Positions 13,506 to 15,947 of a DNA stretch of 15,947 nucleotides are shown here, piece after piece. Under the pieces are notes generated by a model. That model ran no database searches, was not told the origin of the DNA, and worked only from the letters and a program-made list of their open reading frames with translations. Numbering within the stretch: the stretch's first letter is position 1; every line of letters starts with the position of its first letter. The stretch covers positions 1 through 15,947 of the forward strand of contig JALRJD010000198.1 of assembly GCA_023255165.1 (NCBI GenBank), read 5' to 3'. Position numbers and translations under genes: made by a program. This stretch comes from Porticoccaceae bacterium. GTDB taxonomy: Bacteria; Pseudomonadota; Gammaproteobacteria; Pseudomonadales; Porticoccaceae.

Positions 13506-14626
13506 TTGGCAGTCCAGTCAAATTCCAGATTTCCACTAAAACGCGCCGCCCGGGAGGTTTGATTGACCAACCGACCGCTGCGTTCCAATGCCGAGATCAA
13601 CAGATCAACGCCACCGTCGATAGTTACACTGACAAACAGACGGTCGGCCTTTACCGCCGTTACATGGGTCGATTGCACCAGCTTTAAACTCTGCAACTGT
13701 TCCAGTGCGGCGCGGTAGTCAGCGTAGGAACCCACCTGATTAATCTGCACCAGCAGAGTGCTGGTATCGGTCTGCGGAATATAGCTGAGATGGGTTGCGA
13801 CACTGTCGACCAGATCATTGACCGCCAGGGTGACAAAGGCCTCGCCACTCTCAGCGCGAACATCATTAAAACCGCGCTGCTCGCCCAGATGATAAGTCCA
13901 GGTGCCCCGCGCCTCACCCGAGTTGGTGGTAAAAAATCGCAGCAGCGCCCAGCCGTCGACATCGTAACGCTGCGAAGCCCGGTCGATGGTTTGCTCACGC
14001 ATGCCCCAGGCTTCGTTGACCGAGAGCGCCAACTGGTCTTCCAGATCCAGCGCTGGCCAGCGATAGGGAATGGCCCGGTCGTGCATAATTTGCTCTAAGT
14101 GCTGACTGAAGTCAGGGAAGTCGTGATCATTAATAAACTGGCGGCCGCTGCCAGCATCGTCGCGAACAATCCAGAACAACAGTCGCGGGCGCTCGACGGG
14201 CAGCACTGGCAACTGCGCCCAGTGCAGCAGTTGATCAACCGCCTGTGTGGAAAAACTTACCTGCAGAGCAAACCTGGCGACAGTGTCGACATCGGTTTCA
14301 CTGGTGAGAGGACTGTTGTTTGAAATGGTTGTGGTTAAAACAGTTGTTGCAGAATCGTCGTCGCTATCAGGCAAAGTGCTGTAGCCGACGCTGGAAATAA
14401 AATTATTGGTGTTGGCGGTCGCTTCCTGAATGCCCGGCAGTTGCATAATTTTGCTGTTGCCGGTCAGTTTTATCAGCACCTGCTCAAGGGCCTGACGCAC
14501 ACCTTGCTGTCTCGACTGCTCGCTCTGATCGGCAACCAAAACACGTCCGTTATAGAGTCCGGAGACCTGTTCAGCGATTGCCGACGAGCAAAACAAGGCA
14601 AAAAGCAGAATTAATGTCCGTTTCAA
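13502..14626 (-). CDS. DUF2066 exported protein
   Basis: A 374-residue protein with a clear signal peptide: MKRTLILLFALFCSSAIAEQ, probably cut after AIA (residue 18). The N-terminal exported part contains VLVADQSEQSRQQGVRQALEQVL and KLTGNSKI (about 30-60), typical of DUF2066 as I remember it. The middle has GMREQTIDRASQRYDVDG (about 207-224). Function of the family is unknown. It is usually next to hda, purM and purN in gammaproteobacteria, as here. The start is a TTG at 14626-14624: GGAG at 14635-14638 is 8 bases before it, and no ATG in frame precedes the signal peptide core. The extended -10 TGATATAAT upstream gives a good candidate promoter. It overlaps hda by four bases. Confidence 0.88.
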   Translation of the reverse strand: MKRTLILLFALFCSSAIAEQVSGLYNGRVLVADQSEQSRQQGVRQALEQVLIKLTGNSKIMQLPGIQEATANTNNFISSVGYSTLPDSDDDSATTVLTTTISNNSPLTSETDVDTVARFALQVSFSTQAVDQLLHWAQLPVLPVERPRLLFWIVRDDAGSGRQFINDHDFPDFSQHLEQIMHDRAIPYRWPALDLEDQLALSVNEAWGMREQTIDRASQRYDVDGWALLRFFTTNSGEARGTWTYHLGEQRGFNDVRAESGEAFVTLAVNDLVDSVATHLSYIPQTDTSTLLVQINQVGSYADYRAALEQLQSLKLVQSTHVTAVKADRLFVSVTIDGGVDLLISALERSGRLVNQTSRAARFSGNLEFDWTAK

Positions 14627-14652
14627 CGGTTTTTCTCCGGAAAATTTGCAAC

Positions 14653-14661
14653 ATTATATCA
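14653..14661 (-). promoter_or_regulatory. Extended -10 promoter for the DUF2066-hda operon
   Basis: On the minus strand the sequence reads TGATATAAT, a perfect TATAAT preceded by TG, the extended -10 form that can work without a good -35. No clear -35 box is found 16-19 bases upstream. It is 27 bases before the TTG start of the DUF2066 gene. Confidence 0.5.
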
Positions 14662-14710
14662 GTGCTTGATGAAAAGTAGGCCCACTGTCTCTAAAATAGC
14701 GCGTCCACAA

Positions 14711-14717
14711 AAGAAGG
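14711..14717 (+). promoter_or_regulatory. Ribosome binding site of purM
   Basis: AAGAAGG lies 8 bases before the ATG at 14726. It picks that ATG over the in-frame TTG at 14666, which would add 20 residues that are not expected for PurM. Confidence 0.75.
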
Positions 14718-14725
14718 CTTGTGCC

Positions 14726-15778
14726 ATGACCGAAAACAGCAAATCACTCAGCTATAAAGATGCGGGCGTCGACATCGATGCAGGTAACGCACTGATCGAA
14801 AAAATTAAGGGCGCCGCCAAGCGCACACGACGGCCGGAAGTGCTGGCCGGGCTGGGAGGATTTGGCGCGCTGTTTGAACTGCCCACAGGCTACAAACAAC
14901 CGGTACTAGTCTCCGGCACCGACGGCGTTGGCACCAAGCTGCGTCTGGCGCTCAACCACGGCAAACATGACAGCGTCGGCATCGACCTGGTTGCCATGTG
15001 CGTTAACGATCTGATTGTGTGTGGCGCCGAGCCGCTGTTTTTCCTCGACTACTACGCCACTGGCAAACTAGATATCGACACTGCCGCTGCGGTGATCAAT
15101 GGTATTGCCGATGGCTGTGATCTCTCAGGTTGCTCGCTGATCGGCGGCGAAACCGCGGAGATGCCCGGCATGTATGAAGGCGAAGACTACGACCTCGCCG
15201 GTTTTTGTGTCGGCATTGTCGAGAAGTCGGAATTGATCGATGGCTCGAAAGTCAGCATTGGCGACACCTTGATTGGTCTCGCGTCAAGCGGACCACATTC
15301 AAATGGCTACTCACTGATCCGCAAAGTGCTGGAAGTGACCAATACCGATCCGGCCACCGAGCAACTGAATGGCGAACCACTGATCGATCTGCTGATGAAA
15401 CCCACCCGCATTTATGTGAAGCCACTGCTCGAGCTGATTAAAAACTCGCAGGTCAATGCCCTCGCCCATATCACCGGTGGCGGCCTGCTGGAAAATATTC
15501 CCCGCGTACTGCCCGACAACACCAAAGCGGTTATTAACACCCAGGCATGGACCCGTCCTGCGGTGTTCGACTGGCTGCAAAAAGGTGGCAATATCGATGA
15601 GCATGAAATGCACCGCACACTGAACTGCGGCGTTGGCATGGTGATCTGCGTTCCCGCCGACCGCGCTCAAGAGGCGCTGACAATGTTGGCCGCCAGCGGC
15701 GAAACCGCATTCGAGCTGGGCAGCATTTCGGCACTGGAAGCCGGCGAAGAACAGGTTCAACTACTCGGACTCTCCTGA
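14726..15778 (+). CDS. purM: Phosphoribosylformylglycinamidine cyclo-ligase (AIR synthase)
   Basis: A 350-residue PurM, close to the usual 345 or so. It closes the imidazole ring of formylglycinamidine ribonucleotide with ATP to make 5-aminoimidazole ribonucleotide, the fifth step of purine synthesis. The family signature is visible throughout: SYKDAGVDIDAGNALIEKIK (9-28), FGALFELP (46-53), VSGTDGVGTKLRLA (about 62-75), IDLVAMCVNDLIVCGAEPLFFLDY (86-109), IGGETAEMPGMY (about 138-149), GLASSGPHSNGYSL (about 184-197) and ITGGGLLENIPRV (about 249-261). The start is chosen by the ribosome site at 14711-14717; the longer reading from a TTG upstream is unlikely. The TGA overlaps the purN ATG by one base. 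Divergent from DUF2066. Confidence 0.98.
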   Translation: MTENSKSLSYKDAGVDIDAGNALIEKIKGAAKRTRRPEVLAGLGGFGALFELPTGYKQPVLVSGTDGVGTKLRLALNHGKHDSVGIDLVAMCVNDLIVCGAEPLFFLDYYATGKLDIDTAAAVINGIADGCDLSGCSLIGGETAEMPGMYEGEDYDLAGFCVGIVEKSELIDGSKVSIGDTLIGLASSGPHSNGYSLIRKVLEVTNTDPATEQLNGEPLIDLLMKPTRIYVKPLLELIKNSQVNALAHITGGGLLENIPRVLPDNTKAVINTQAWTRPAVFDWLQKGGNIDEHEMHRTLNCGVGMVICVPADRAQEALTMLAASGETAFELGSISALEAGEEQVQLLGLS

Positions 15779-15947
15779 TGAGCGAACAGTCGGTGGCCAA
15801 GCGGCGAATCGTGGTGCTGATCTCTGGCGGCGGCTCCAATCTGCAGTCATTTATTGATGGCTGTGCCGGTGGCTCGATAAACGGCTCGGTGGTCGCGGTG
15901 ATCAGTAACCGCGCCGGCGTCAAAGGGCTGGAGCGTGCCGCGGCAGC
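15778..15947 (+). CDS. purN: Phosphoribosylglycinamide formyltransferase, 3' end cut by window edge
   Basis: The ATG at 15778-15780 overlaps the purM stop by one base. It is followed by 56 codons without a stop up to the right edge. RIVVLISGGGSNLQSFID (about residues 10-27) is the typical PurN N-terminus, with GGGSNLQ in the phosphate-binding loop, and VVAVISNRAGVKGLERA follows. The enzyme transfers a formyl group from 10-formyltetrahydrofolate to GAR, the third purine step. The catalytic Asn-His-Asp part lies beyond the edge. The purM-purN pair is standard in this phylum. Confidence 0.96.
   Translation, partial: MSEQSVAKRRIVVLISGGGSNLQSFIDGCAGGSINGSVVAVISNRAGVKGLERAAA

Noticed and set aside
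14666..14725. Upstream TTG start adding 20 residues to PurM
   Set aside because: The added part is not PurM-like, while AAGAAGG fits the ATG at 14726.

Overview
The window looks like chromosomal DNA from a gammaproteobacterium, probably a free-living marine type (inference). The strongest argument is the block from about 7674 to the right edge: a lipoprotein thioredoxin, a YihY/BrkB membrane protein, ArsC, WrbA, DUF2069, Hda, DUF2066, PurM and PurN. As I remember it, this gene neighbourhood is conserved in Pseudomonas and relatives. DUF2066, DUF2069 and Hda are gammaproteobacterial or proteobacterial housekeeping families. By eye GC is in the mid-50s for most of the window, but it falls to about 40% in the first 337 bases and to about 23% in the gap at 338-420.

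Layout. (1) 1-337, minus: the N-terminal part of a GcrA-like cell-cycle regulator, cut by the window edge. This family is classically alphaproteobacterial, and the AT-rich composition sets it apart. (2) 471-4515, minus: a likely co-transcribed set made of a secreted DUF3604 PHP-like metalloprotein, a membrane-anchored parvulin-type PPIase and a HupE/UreJ membrane protein with a metal-binding HX5DH motif. (3) 4516-4789: a divergent control region rich in inverted repeats, including three AGTGCT half-sites. (4) 4790-7580: an APC permease (plus) convergent with an aldehyde dehydrogenase (minus). (5) 7674-9449, minus: yihY followed by a TlpA-like lipoprotein. (6) 9529-12761, plus: arsC-wrbA-DUF2069-sppA, with tight or overlapping junctions for the first three. 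(7) 12801-14626, minus: DUF2066-hda with a 4-nt overlap. (8) 14726 to the right edge, plus: purM-purN with a 1-nt overlap, the purN being cut by the edge.

How the parts work together. The right half is mainly housekeeping: purine synthesis (PurM, PurN), replication control (Hda), envelope protein quality control (SppA) and redox or thiol chemistry (ArsC, WrbA, the thioredoxin). The left half is accessory. The DUF3604-PPIase-HupE trio suggests an envelope system in which a metal-dependent extracytoplasmic enzyme, a folding factor and a metal-linked membrane protein are made together, but its substrate is unknown.

The observations most worth following are the GcrA-like gene beside gammaproteobacterial core genes, where transfer and contig chimerism are both possible; the DUF3604-PPIase-HupE trio and the long inverted repeat inside it; and the AGTGCT half-site cluster upstream of the permease. 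No rRNA, tRNA, CRISPR array, insertion sequence or complete prophage was seen.
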